The notes under the pieces: model-generated
Databases searched by the model: none
What the model was told of the DNA's origin: nothing
What the model saw: the letters and a program-made list of their open reading frames with translations, nothing else
Program-made: the position numbers and the translations under genes
Part shown: one piece after another, positions 32,696-42,113 of the stretch
Position numbering within the stretch: position 1 is the first letter of the stretch
How the letters are laid out: every line of letters starts with the position of its first letter
DNA from: Spirobacillus cienkowskii
GTDB lineage: Bacteria > Bdellovibrionota_B > Oligoflexia > Silvanigrellales > Silvanigrellaceae
NCBI GenBank assembly: GCA_003339605.1
Contig: QOVW01000070.1
Span: 1-47,029 of the forward strand
Length of the DNA stretch: 47,029 nucleotides
Reading direction: 5' to 3'

Positions 32696-35228
32696 TTCAA
32701 CTGCTATTTCTCAAAATCTAAATAACGCTTCTGCTCGTTTTGGTTTAACTCCAGAAGAGTTTCAAAAGTTTTGTGATGATTTAAAACGCACTCCATCACT
32801 AGAAGAAATTGCGGCATGTGGTGCATTATGGAGCGAACACTGTTCCTATAAATCTTCAAAATCATATTTAAAAAATTTACACACTGAAGAACCATGGGTA
32901 CTGCAAGGCCCTGGAGAAAACGCTGGTGTTGTTGCCATCAACAAAGAGTATGCAATTGCATTTAAAATGGAATCACATAATCATCCTAGCTTTATCGAAC
33001 CCTATCAAGGCGCCGCAACAGGTGTTGGAGGGATACTCAGAGATGTTTTTTGTATGGGTGCATATCCAATTGCTGCATTAAATTGTCTGCGTTTTGGCGA
33101 AGGAACTTGGAACGCGCATTTGCTTCGCGATACGGTTCGTGGCGTTGCAAATTATGGTAACGCTTTTGGCGTTCCAAACGTGACAGGAGACATCAGTTTT
33201 CATTATAATTATAGCAAAAATATTCTTGTGAATGCTTTTTGCGCAGGTCTTGTCCACAAAGAGAAAATTTTTAAAGGGATTGTCTCTGATCAAAAAAATA
33301 AGATTCATGTTTCAAATTCATCAAATATCGTGCCTCAAATTCAGGAAGAATTAACAGAAAATTTAAATTCTGTACTTTTTCCAGAAAATGAAAATGTTTT
33401 GATTTATTTTGGCTCGGCAACAGGCCGCGATGGCGTTCATGGCGCAACAATGAGCAGCGCAGAGTTTTCAAGTTTAGATACGTCTCTCAAACCAACTGTT
33501 CAAGTTGGCGATCCTTTTGCTGGAAAAGTCCTATTTGATGCAACACTATCGCTCATCGAAAAAAATCTTGTCGTTGGTTTACAAGATTTGGGAGCAGCAG
33601 GAATCACCTCCAGCTCTGTTGAAATGGCTGCGCGATCTGGATATGGAGTGGCTTTAAATTTAAATAACGTTCCTCAAAGAATGAGTGATATGCAGGCATG
33701 GGAAATTTTACTCAGCGAATCTCAAGAAAGAATGCTCTGTGCCGTAACACCAAAAAATATCAATGCAGTTTGCCACGAACTAGAACACCATAAAATCGCT
33801 TATGCAATTATTGGAAAAATCAATCGAACAGGTTTATTTGCATGCATATTTGATAACAAAATTGTTACAGCAACACCTATCTCTGTGTTGGTCGATAAAG
33901 CGCCGCGCTATCAACATACAAGTCTAAATCGTGACGAATATCTTAAACAGCACAAAATTATTAATAACAAGAGTCAAGAAGAGTTGAATTTCAATACAGA
34001 GAATAAACCTTCTTTAACATTAAAAGCCTCAAATCCTGAGGCACATAAGGATATTCAAAATCATTTATCTTTAGAGCTTTTAGTTGAAAAATACCCTCAA
34101 CTCATTGCAAATCTTTTTGCACATCCCTCTTTTTCCGATCGCTCAGCAGTATTTCATAACTACTGCTCTACGGTTCAGGGAAATACAGTTGCGGGTTGTG
34201 GAGCGTTGCAGTCAGCTGCTGCGGGCGTCGTCAGGCTCCCAAACTATGCTCAAGAAAAAGATAGTTATGGAGTCCCCTCAGCCACAGGTATTGCCGTCGC
34301 AGGTGGCTGTGAAGAACGGTGGGTTGAGCTTGATCCCTTACATGGAACTGCGCTTTCTGTGATTAAAATTGCTCGAAAAATTGTTGCTTCTGGTGCAGTG
34401 CCTTTAGCAATGACAGATTGCCTCAATTTAGGCAACCCCAAATCCGCAACAGTGCTCAGGCAATTATCAGATATTATTGATGGAATAAACCTAGTCGCAA
34501 CAGAGTTTCGCATCCCTGTAGTAAGCGGTAATGTCAGCCTCAATAATCAAACTGATGGCAATGCAATTCCACCAACGCCGATGGTTGGAGTATTAGGCAG
34601 GGTTGATAACATCAATTCTGTTCCGTTAAATTCTTTAACACAAAATTATTTTACCAAAACGCAATCAGACTCAGTTTCACTTTATCATATTATGCCTAAA
34701 AATGGTTTTGAGTCTTCAAGTTACAGAGCCTCGCAAACAGCTTGGCTATTGGGTGACGAAAACGCTGACTGTCCAAAAGTTGAAATTTCAATTGAAAAAG
34801 AACTATGGCGAATTATTTCAACAAGTATTGCACAAAACGAACTTTTTCTTTGTAATCCTATTGGCCACGGTGGTTTACTTGGCACTCTTATAGCGACGTC
34901 GTTAAAATCGATGTGCGACTTAGAATTAAGCAAATTCTTATGGAAAATGCCCGCTGAAAAGCTTTTTGCAGAGGGCAATATGGGATTTCTCATTAGTTTT
35001 AAAAATAAAAATGCTGAAAAGCAGTTTTTACAAAGACAATATCCAAATTTCAGTGTTCAAAAAGTTGCTGAACTAAAACCACAAAACTGTAACATTGCAA
35101 TGCCTGTTTTTGATTTTAAGAAAGTTTATCAGAATTATTGTTTAACGTTAAAACAGTTTTTCAATACCCTTTCCTGTGCAGACAAGGAACCTTATTTATG
35201 TGCGGAGTCTTTGGTGTCACAAACGTAG
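32688..35228 (+). CDS. purL: FGAM synthase subunit PurL (small type)
   Basis: 846 residues, the ATP-dependent synthase that converts FGAR and ammonia to FGAM. Signatures are ALWSEHCSYKSSK, GPGENAGVVAI, KMESHNHPS, QGAATGVGGILRD, GDPFAGK, QDLGAAGITSSS and, in the second half, CSTVQGNTVAGCG, LAMTDCLNLGNP and VSGNVSLNNQT. It has no N-terminal PurS or C-terminal glutaminase domain, so it needs PurS (from the PurB fusion) and PurQ. It is about 100 residues longer than Bacillus PurL, partly from a linker near residue 420. ATG 32688 is chosen over an upstream in-frame start because it overlaps purQ minimally and has a purine-rich RBS. Confidence 0.97.
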   Translation: MSNSTAISQNLNNASARFGLTPEEFQKFCDDLKRTPSLEEIAACGALWSEHCSYKSSKSYLKNLHTEEPWVLQGPGENAGVVAINKEYAIAFKMESHNHPSFIEPYQGAATGVGGILRDVFCMGAYPIAALNCLRFGEGTWNAHLLRDTVRGVANYGNAFGVPNVTGDISFHYNYSKNILVNAFCAGLVHKEKIFKGIVSDQKNKIHVSNSSNIVPQIQEELTENLNSVLFPENENVLIYFGSATGRDGVHGATMSSAEFSSLDTSLKPTVQVGDPFAGKVLFDATLSLIEKNLVVGLQDLGAAGITSSSVEMAARSGYGVALNLNNVPQRMSDMQAWEILLSESQERMLCAVTPKNINAVCHELEHHKIAYAIIGKINRTGLFACIFDNKIVTATPISVLVDKAPRYQHTSLNRDEYLKQHKIINNKSQEELNFNTENKPSLTLKASNPEAHKDIQNHLSLELLVEKYPQLIANLFAHPSFSDRSAVFHNYCSTVQGNTVAGCGALQSAAAGVVRLPNYAQEKDSYGVPSATGIAVAGGCEERWVELDPLHGTALSVIKIARKIVASGAVPLAMTDCLNLGNPKSATVLRQLSDIIDGINLVATEFRIPVVSGNVSLNNQTDGNAIPPTPMVGVLGRVDNINSVPLNSLTQNYFTKTQSDSVSLYHIMPKNGFESSSYRASQTAWLLGDENADCPKVEISIEKELWRIISTSIAQNELFLCNPIGHGGLLGTLIATSLKSMCDLELSKFLWKMPAEKLFAEGNMGFLISFKNKNAEKQFLQRQYPNFSVQKVAELKPQNCNIAMPVFDFKKVYQNYCLTLKQFFNTLSCADKEPYLCAESLVSQT

Positions 35229-36673
35229 AGCATGCTTCTAAAATTGCTTATTTAGGTTTATTTGCCCTGCAACACAGAGGGCAAGAAAGCGCGGGAATTT
35301 CTGTAACAGAAACACAAATTCCCGATATCCGCACTCACCGAGACATGGGCCTTGTCGCAGATGTGTTTAAAGAACACACACTCACAGCGTTACAAGGCAA
35401 TAACGCAATTGGACATGTGCGTTACAGTACGGCAGGAGGCAATACCCACTCCAATATTCAGCCCATTACTGCAAATGTTCACGGCATGCCAGTTGCACTT
35501 TCTCATAATGGCAACATCGAAAATTCTAAAGAATTGAGAAACTTTTTAGAATCCTCCGGTTCTATTATTCACGCCTCATCCGATAGCGAAATTATCCTGC
35601 ATCTCATTGCGCGTAGCAACAAACTTAATTTTATTGAAAAGCTTGTTTCTGCTTTTGAACAACTGACAGGTGCATTTTCAATTTTATTGCTGACTCCAAC
35701 TCATCTTTACGCTGTGGTGGATAGCTTTGCCTATCGCCCACTCTCACTCGGCAAAATACAAAAAGAAAACAGCATTGAAAGCTGGATCATCGCAAGTGAA
35801 ACCTGTGCCATGGATTTAGTTGGCGCACAATTTATTCGCGATTTGCTTCCTGGAGAAATTCTTTCTATAGATTTGTCTAACGGAGAAATGCAATCTTACG
35901 CACTTCATCAATCACGTGAGCCAAACCCAACACCAGCACGCTGCGTATTTGAACATGTGTATTTTGCTCGCCCCGATAGTCTTGTCTGGAATATTCTTGC
36001 GCAAAATTCTCGGTTTGCATTGGGAGAAGAGCTCGCTAACAGCCTTCCTGTTGCTGCAGATATGGTGATTGCAGTGCCCGATAGTGGTGTTCCCATGGCA
36101 ATGGGTTACGCCCATGCTTCTCGTATACCCTATAAAATTGGATTTATCCGCAATCACTATGTCGGCCGCACGTTCATTGAACCCGCACAAAACGTACGAA
36201 ACTTTAAAGTCCGTTTAAAACTCAATCCAGTACGCGAAACAATTCGTGGCAAAAAAATTATTGTCATTGACGATAGTATTGTTAGAGGAACAACCTCAAG
36301 AAAAATTATTGAACTTCTTTACGAAGCAGGAGCATCAGAAGTTCACTTAAGAATTGGCTCTCCTCCTGTAAAATTTCCTTGCTTTTATGGGATAGACACT
36401 CCAAAACGAAAGGAGCTTCTTGCACAGCAACTTTCCTTAGAAGACATGAATCGTTTTCTAAAATCCACCACTCTTGCTTTTCTTTCCCAAACCCAACTCT
36501 TAAATGTAATGCAAAAATTATCTCCATCCACACTCTGCAACAGCAAATCGAAAAATGGTGGTTGGTGTGTTTCTTGCTTTTCTGGTGAGTACCAAAAACA
36601 AAATACGCTTTTTCAACAAAATCCTACACAAAATAGTCACCCAATTTATGGAGATTGCCAAAGTGAATGCTAA
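35198..36673 (+). CDS. purF: Amidophosphoribosyltransferase PurF
   Basis: 491 residues; makes phosphoribosylamine from PRPP and glutamine, the first committed step. Met is followed at once by the catalytic Cys (MCGVFGV), which fixes the start at 35198 (AAGGA upstream). Further features are LQHRGQESAGI, HNGNIEN, the PRPP loop VIVIDDSIVRGTTS and FARPDS. Cys in ARCVFEHVYF, FPCFYGIDT and WCVSCF match the iron-sulfur ligands of Bacillus-type PurF. The first 31 bases overlap the end of purL; the end overlaps purE. Confidence 0.97.
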   Translation: MCGVFGVTNVEHASKIAYLGLFALQHRGQESAGISVTETQIPDIRTHRDMGLVADVFKEHTLTALQGNNAIGHVRYSTAGGNTHSNIQPITANVHGMPVALSHNGNIENSKELRNFLESSGSIIHASSDSEIILHLIARSNKLNFIEKLVSAFEQLTGAFSILLLTPTHLYAVVDSFAYRPLSLGKIQKENSIESWIIASETCAMDLVGAQFIRDLLPGEILSIDLSNGEMQSYALHQSREPNPTPARCVFEHVYFARPDSLVWNILAQNSRFALGEELANSLPVAADMVIAVPDSGVPMAMGYAHASRIPYKIGFIRNHYVGRTFIEPAQNVRNFKVRLKLNPVRETIRGKKIIVIDDSIVRGTTSRKIIELLYEAGASEVHLRIGSPPVKFPCFYGIDTPKRKELLAQQLSLEDMNRFLKSTTLAFLSQTQLLNVMQKLSPSTLCNSKSKNGGWCVSCFSGEYQKQNTLFQQNPTQNSHPIYGDCQSEC

Positions 36674-37175
36674 TCCAGTTATAAGCATTATTATGGGAAG
36701 CCAATCTGATTACGAAACCTTACAGCATGCAGAAAATATTTTAATAGAGTTTCATATTCCTTACGAAATTCAAATTATCAGTGCACATCGAACACCAGAA
36801 TTGATGTTTGAATATGCAAAAGCAGCGCAAAAAAGAGGAATTAAAATAATTATTGCAGGTGCGGGAGGTGCCGCCCACCTACCAGGCATGGTTAGTGCAT
36901 TATCGCCTTTGCCCGTATTGGCAGTTCCTGTCATGTCCAAAGCGCTACACGGAATTGATAGCCTGTTATCGATTGTGCAAATGCCTCAGGGTATCCCTAC
37001 TGCTACCTTTGCAATTGGTTCTGCTGGCGCCAGCAATGCTGCATTATTTGCCATTCAAATTCTTTCTTTAGAAAATTTAAATCTGCTTGAAAAAATTATG
37101 ATTTGGCGAAAAGAAAATGGGCAAATGGCGCTTGCAGGAAATAAAAAAATTCAAGAAAAATGTGTCTTAAAATAA
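36663..37175 (+). CDS. purE: N5-CAIR mutase PurE (class I)
   Basis: About 170 residues. It moves the carboxyl of N5-CAIR to C4, forming CAIR, and works with PurK. Motifs: IIMGSQSDYETLQ, IISAHRTPELM, GAGGAAHLPGM and the C-terminal VLAVPV..ALHGIDSLLSIVQMP. The GTG at 36663 is favoured by GGAG at 36650-36653; an ATG at 36648 gives five more residues with no obvious RBS. The start lies within the last codons of purF. Confidence 0.95.
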   Translation: MNANPVISIIMGSQSDYETLQHAENILIEFHIPYEIQIISAHRTPELMFEYAKAAQKRGIKIIIAGAGGAAHLPGMVSALSPLPVLAVPVMSKALHGIDSLLSIVQMPQGIPTATFAIGSAGASNAALFAIQILSLENLNLLEKIMIWRKENGQMALAGNKKIQEKCVLK

Positions 37176-37187
37176 GGACTCTGTTTT

Positions 37188-38390
37188 ATGAAAACAATTG
37201 GAATTTTAGGTGGTGGTCAACTTGGAAGTATGCTCTCTGATGCGCTGCAAAAATTAGGTTGTAAAGTCATTTTTTATGCACCAGAACCCTTTTCGCCTTC
37301 GTTTTTACGCACACCTTTTTTTTATCAAGCTTGTTGGCTAGATTACGAAAAGTTATCTTCATTTTTTTCTGAATGTGATATTATAACATATGAATTTGAA
37401 AATGTACCCACTGAACTTTTAACTAAATTACAACAACAAACTGGGAAAAAAATTTTTCCTTCAATAGAAATTTTAAAGACAACCCAAAACAGAATTTTAG
37501 AAAAAAATTTTTTATTACAACATAATTATCCAACTTGCCAATTTATTTCAATAGAAAATTATGATAATTTAATTAAAGTTACAGATAATTTTCCGTTTCC
37601 ATATATTATTAAAACAGCTGCTGGTGGTTATGATGGAAAAGGGCAGTGGATAATTAATAGTTCTAATGAATTAAATCAATTTATAAAATCTTTGACAAAA
37701 GAAAATTTTGTTCCTCTAATTCTTGAAGAAAAACTTTCACTTTTACAAGAAGCAAGTTGTATTGTTGCACGCAATAAGCAAGGTTCTAGTGTTTGTTTTC
37801 CAATTTTTGATAATATACATGTTAATAATATTTTACATCAAACAACATTACCTTCCTCTTTGCCAACCGCGGTGCAAGAAAAAATTAAAATGCTTGCGTT
37901 ACAAGCGGCACAAGATTTAGATGTAGTTGGATTATTAACAACTGAATTTTTTATTACTAAAAAACCATCACATTTAGATAAACAAAAAAATATAGAAGAT
38001 TTATATATTTATATTAATGAATTTGCACCTCGTCCTCATAACTCTGGACACATAACTCAAAAATCTTGTAACTTTAGCCAGTTTGATGCATTGGCTCGTG
38101 TGTTGTTAAATTATCCTTTACACTCACCCCAATTATTACCAGGAAATTACTGTATGACTAATTTACTTGGCGAAACTTGGTTAGCACAAGACTTTAATAA
38201 TAATAAAACTTTAAATTTAGCTGCATGGAAAAACTTTCCTGAAGTGATTGATATTACTCTTTATGGAAAAATAGAACCAACTTCAAAAAGAAAAATGGGA
38301 CATTTTGTTACGTATTCCAATGATCAAAAAACTTCTATTCTTGTTGCAGATACATTTAAGGAGCAATTAAGTGCAAAACAAATTGAATAA
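37188..38390 (+). CDS. purK: N5-CAIR synthetase PurK
   Basis: 400 residues, an ATP-grasp enzyme that carboxylates AIR with bicarbonate and ATP. Motifs are GILGGGQLGSML, ITYEFENVP, IIKTAAGGYDGKGQW and NEFAPRPHNSGH with QFDALARVLL. There are several insertions rich in Asn/Lys relative to the common form. It begins 12 bases after purE (RBS AAGGA) and its end overlaps the next gene by 20 bases. Confidence 0.95.
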   Translation: MKTIGILGGGQLGSMLSDALQKLGCKVIFYAPEPFSPSFLRTPFFYQACWLDYEKLSSFFSECDIITYEFENVPTELLTKLQQQTGKKIFPSIEILKTTQNRILEKNFLLQHNYPTCQFISIENYDNLIKVTDNFPFPYIIKTAAGGYDGKGQWIINSSNELNQFIKSLTKENFVPLILEEKLSLLQEASCIVARNKQGSSVCFPIFDNIHVNNILHQTTLPSSLPTAVQEKIKMLALQAAQDLDVVGLLTTEFFITKKPSHLDKQKNIEDLYIYINEFAPRPHNSGHITQKSCNFSQFDALARVLLNYPLHSPQLLPGNYCMTNLLGETWLAQDFNNNKTLNLAAWKNFPEVIDITLYGKIEPTSKRKMGHFVTYSNDQKTSILVADTFKEQLSAKQIE

Positions 38391-39162
38391 AAATATTAAA
38401 CTTTGTTTAGGGATTGATCCTAATCCAACAGAACATAAGTTTAAACAATTTAAAGAATGTGTTTACAAACACATGGAAATTCTAGATTTTTGTAAAAATT
38501 CGCTCTACAATATTATTATTAAACCACAATTCGCTTTTTTTCTTTCTTTTGGAAATAAAGGATTACTTTTGCTTGAAGAATTGGTTGCGCAATTTCAAAA
38601 TACTTTTACAATTATTTTAGATGGCAAGTTTAATGATATTTCAAACTCTCTCCAAGCATATCTTCATTTTGCTTTCAACACATTAGGAGTTCATGGATTA
38701 ACCATTAGCCCCTTTCTTGGAGAAAAGTCTATTCAAGTTTCTTTTGAATACTGTGCAAAAAGATGGGGAAAAAGAGGCCGAGTTTATATTCTTTGTGCAA
38801 CCACAGAATCTAGTTCCCAAGAATTATCTTTTATTCACAATAACTGGAAAAATATTTTACTAGCAACCAGCAAGCAACAAAAAGAGGTTTTTAAAAATAC
38901 GACTGATTTGTATCAAATAGCAGGTGTTGTTGTTGGAGCTAATCATAATTCTATTCTTTTATCGCCCGAAATTAAAGACAGTGGCCTATCAATACTTGCA
39001 CCTGGTCTTGGTTTTCAATCACAAAAATGGAATATTATTCAAGAATGCGCTAACCAACCCAATGAAATTATTTTTCCTATTAGCAGAGCTATTTTTGCAG
39101 GAGGTAACACGACTACCCTGCAAATGCACAAAAACCTAAATGAGATTCAACAATATTTCTAA
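38371..39162 (+). CDS. pyrF: Orotidine 5'-phosphate decarboxylase-like protein
   Basis: 263 residues with the layout of type-2 OMP decarboxylase, the last step of UMP synthesis. KPQFAFFLSFGNKGL corresponds to the substrate-handling strand, and LDGKFNDISNSLQAY keeps the catalytic D-x-K-x-x-D motif. Later parts are HGLTISPFLG, GVVVGAN and ILAPGLGFQ. The GTG start at 38371 has AAGGAG upstream and overlaps purK by 20 bases. The sequence is rather divergent, so activity on a related ribonucleotide cannot be excluded. It is the only pyrimidine-type gene in the operon. Confidence 0.82.
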   Translation: MQNKLNKNIKLCLGIDPNPTEHKFKQFKECVYKHMEILDFCKNSLYNIIIKPQFAFFLSFGNKGLLLLEELVAQFQNTFTIILDGKFNDISNSLQAYLHFAFNTLGVHGLTISPFLGEKSIQVSFEYCAKRWGKRGRVYILCATTESSSQELSFIHNNWKNILLATSKQQKEVFKNTTDLYQIAGVVVGANHNSILLSPEIKDSGLSILAPGLGFQSQKWNIIQECANQPNEIIFPISRAIFAGGNTTTLQMHKNLNEIQQYF

Positions 39163-39175
39163 AGGAACACAGTTT

Positions 39176-41497
39176 ATGGAAATGGTTAAAAATGTTCATC
39201 TGGGTAAAGTCAGAAATTCTATTATTTTAAACAACAATACAAGAATTATTCAGACATCAAACCGTATTTCAGCTTTTGATTTTATTTTTCCGTTTGAAGT
39301 AGAAAAAAAAGGAGAAATTCTCCAAGCAATTTCCGTTTGGAATTTTTTAAAAACCTCACATATTATTGAAAATAACTTAATTGGTTGTTTATCAAATTCG
39401 CATACATTAGTAAAAAATGCGGAAGTGTTTCCAATTGAAATTATTGTAAGAGGTTACCTTACTGGAAGTTTATGGAGAATGTATTCAGAACATGGTTCGC
39501 TCGAAGTTTATAACAATTTTGGGATTGCACTTCCTGAAGGGATGGCACAAAATCAAAAATTCCCACACCCCATCATCACACCAGCAATTAAAGTTCAAGG
39601 GAATCATGATCAACCCATCTCAAACCATGAAGCCGCAAAAATTGTCGGCAAAGATAATTGGGAATTTATCTGTACTAAAGCTTTAGAACTCTTTAACTTT
39701 GGTCAGAGTCAAGCGCATTCACGAGACCTAATTTTAGTTGATACCAAGTATGAAATGGGAATTTTTGAAGACCGCATTATCCTTGTTGACGAAGTACATA
39801 CTCCCGATTCTTCTCGTTACTGGTATGCAATTGATAACAATACGACAACTCCAAAACAGCTTTCAAAAGAATTTCTTCGAGAAGAAATACTAACTTTATT
39901 TAATAATAGCATTGAAAATGTTCTGAGGAATCCTACAGAGCATCCATTTTTACAAGACACTGAGCAAACAAAACACTTGGCACAAAAAATCACAGAACGA
40001 TATCAAGAACTGTATCAAACTCTTATTGGCACTATCAGCACTCAAGAAATATTTCATCATTGTCTTGCAGACTGGCCTATGCCATCTCATTTATTTGACG
40101 AAATTATTTTATCTGCTACATACCCAAGCAAAGTTTTAGTTATAGGAAATGGGGGAAGAGATTATTCCATTTATTCTTCTGTTGCCAAACTACCCGAAGT
40201 CAATACAGTATTTTGCGCGTCTGGAGATAGGCTTTGGCAATCTCCAAAATATTCTCATTGTCCGTATTCCCAAATTCAAGACATTGCTCGTTTTGCTAAA
40301 GACCACAATGTTGGCTTGGTGATTTCTGGTCCAGAAATACCAATTGCGCAAGGGATTGCCGAAGCCTGTAGCACATATCAAATTCCTGTTCTTGCCCCCT
40401 CATTAACGTGCGCTTCGCTTGAAACAAGTAAAATATTTAGTAAAGAAATTATGCATGCCGCTGGCGTACTCACGCCACGTTCAACAGCGATAAGCTGGAC
40501 TCACCTTAAAAATGCATTGCAACAGCACTTAACCGAAGGCCGCGCGCCTGATCTGACTTTGCCATGCGTTATTAAATATGATGGATTGGCAGCGGGTAAA
40601 GGAGTTTTTCTCCTTCAAACTGTTGACGACATCTCTTGTGCTTTGCACTCTATTGAAAACAATATTTCAGATTGGGCGCAATTGCTAAACCAACTTAAAA
40701 CTCCCTCGTTTAGTAAAATTCAAGGTGAACCTTTTTTTCTCATTGAAGAACTCATTACAGGCTATGAATTATCTGTGATTGCTCTGTGTAATGCCGAACA
40801 GTTTCGATTACTTCCAATTGCCCAAGATTACAAACGCCGCGATGATCATCAATCAGGACCTAACACTGGAGGAATGGGAACACTTGCTCCCATGTTCGTT
40901 TCTAATCCAATAATGGAGCAAATTACTGCGACTTTTAGTAAAACACTTAAAGAGTTGAGTTTACGCAATATGCCTTATTATGGCTTTTTGTTTGCTGGAT
41001 TTATGGTCGATAAAAATCAAAGCGCGTGGCTGCTTGAATACAATTGTAGACTTGGAGATCCCGAAACCCAAGTTATTTTACCAGGGCTACAACGTGATTT
41101 TTATATAGAATGTTTAAGAACTTCTAAAAAATTACCATTTTTATTTCAAAACAAAATTCAAACTCCATTTGACCATGATCAACTAAAAAGAGTTTTTGTT
41201 GTGGGCGCGGCACCAGAATATCCTTTTACAATTCCTGAACGCCGCGAAGTTCTTTTGCCTTCTGCTCACGAAATAGAAAAATTGAATTGCGAATTGATTC
41301 CCTCTGCTATTGAAACCGATAAAACCACAACAGGAGGAAGAATCCTTGGAGTATTGGCCGCTCATACCTCATTTTCAAATGCACGCAACAATGCCTATGA
41401 AATTATGAATGCTGTTAAGTTAAAAAACAATTTTGGAGATGAGATCTCCCCTCATTTTAGAACCGATATTGGTTTAGAATTTGAAAACAATAACTAA
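39176..41497 (+). CDS. purC: SAICAR synthetase fused to GAR synthetase (PurC-PurD)
   Basis: 773 residues. Residues 1-310 are SAICAR synthetase of the longer form (LGKVRNSIIL, SNRISAFDF, VRGYLTGSLWRMY, VDTKYEMG), which joins aspartate to CAIR. Residues about 318-773 are GAR synthetase, an ATP-grasp enzyme that joins glycine to phosphoribosylamine: VLVIGNGGRDYS, VISGPEIPIAQGI, CVIKYDGLAAGKGV, DHQSGPNTGGMGTLAP, LEYNCRLGDPETQ. The PurD start motif GGREHA is changed to GGRDYS. The two steps are not consecutive in the pathway. ATG 39176 has AAAGGA upstream; a start at 39140 would overlap pyrF. Both domains look full length, so this is a true fusion. Confidence 0.95.
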   Translation: MEMVKNVHLGKVRNSIILNNNTRIIQTSNRISAFDFIFPFEVEKKGEILQAISVWNFLKTSHIIENNLIGCLSNSHTLVKNAEVFPIEIIVRGYLTGSLWRMYSEHGSLEVYNNFGIALPEGMAQNQKFPHPIITPAIKVQGNHDQPISNHEAAKIVGKDNWEFICTKALELFNFGQSQAHSRDLILVDTKYEMGIFEDRIILVDEVHTPDSSRYWYAIDNNTTTPKQLSKEFLREEILTLFNNSIENVLRNPTEHPFLQDTEQTKHLAQKITERYQELYQTLIGTISTQEIFHHCLADWPMPSHLFDEIILSATYPSKVLVIGNGGRDYSIYSSVAKLPEVNTVFCASGDRLWQSPKYSHCPYSQIQDIARFAKDHNVGLVISGPEIPIAQGIAEACSTYQIPVLAPSLTCASLETSKIFSKEIMHAAGVLTPRSTAISWTHLKNALQQHLTEGRAPDLTLPCVIKYDGLAAGKGVFLLQTVDDISCALHSIENNISDWAQLLNQLKTPSFSKIQGEPFFLIEELITGYELSVIALCNAEQFRLLPIAQDYKRRDDHQSGPNTGGMGTLAPMFVSNPIMEQITATFSKTLKELSLRNMPYYGFLFAGFMVDKNQSAWLLEYNCRLGDPETQVILPGLQRDFYIECLRTSKKLPFLFQNKIQTPFDHDQLKRVFVVGAAPEYPFTIPERREVLLPSAHEIEKLNCELIPSAIETDKTTTGGRILGVLAAHTSFSNARNNAYEIMNAVKLKNNFGDEISPHFRTDIGLEFENNN

Positions 41498-41516
41498 TTA
41501 AGTGGTAAAGCAATTT

Positions 41517-42113
41517 ATGATTGTTGTGTTTGCAAGTGGTACTGGATCTAATTTTGAAGCAATTGCACAAGCTTTTCCAGCACAAAAAAAATTACTCATC
41601 TGTAATATCGAAAATGCAGGTGTTATAGAAATTTCAAAAAAATTAAACATTGACTTTAAAGTAATCCCGCACAAAAATTTTAGCTCCCGTGCAGAACATG
41701 AAAAGGCTATTTGGAAAATATTACATACAATTCCAGATATTTTAGTCATTGCACTCGCTGGATACATGAGAATATTATCGACTACTTTTTTTGAAGAACT
41801 TAAAAATTACCCCACAAACCTTTCTATTATAAACCTTCACCCTGCTCCGTTAGATTTATATCAAGGGGCGCATGGATACGAATTTGCTATTAAAAATAAA
41901 ATGCCCTGCTGGGGGTTATCAATTCATGAAACAATTCCTAAACTCGACGCAGGAAGGCTTTTAAATTACACTGAATTTCCTGTTTTCCCGTTTGAAACAA
42001 TTGTAGAACTTAAAAACAGAGTACGATCATTGGAGCATCAGTTATATACCGAAACCTTAAAGAACATTATAAGTAACAGAAAGGTTAATTATGACAGTAG
42101 TTACTCAATATGA
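41517..42113 (+). CDS. purN: GAR formyltransferase PurN
   Basis: About 198 residues; transfers formyl from 10-formyl-tetrahydrofolate to GAR. Motifs: FASGTGSNFEAI, LALAGYMRIL-like VIALAGYMRIL, INLHPAPL (catalytic Asn and His), and LDAGRLL (catalytic Asp). The ATG at 41517 places the protein start directly before the first strand, as in the family; a GTG at 41502 adds five residues. Both have weak RBS. The end overlaps purM by 23 bases. Confidence 0.94.
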   Translation: MIVVFASGTGSNFEAIAQAFPAQKKLLICNIENAGVIEISKKLNIDFKVIPHKNFSSRAEHEKAIWKILHTIPDILVIALAGYMRILSTTFFEELKNYPTNLSIINLHPAPLDLYQGAHGYEFAIKNKMPCWGLSIHETIPKLDAGRLLNYTEFPVFPFETIVELKNRVRSLEHQLYTETLKNIISNRKVNYDSSYSI

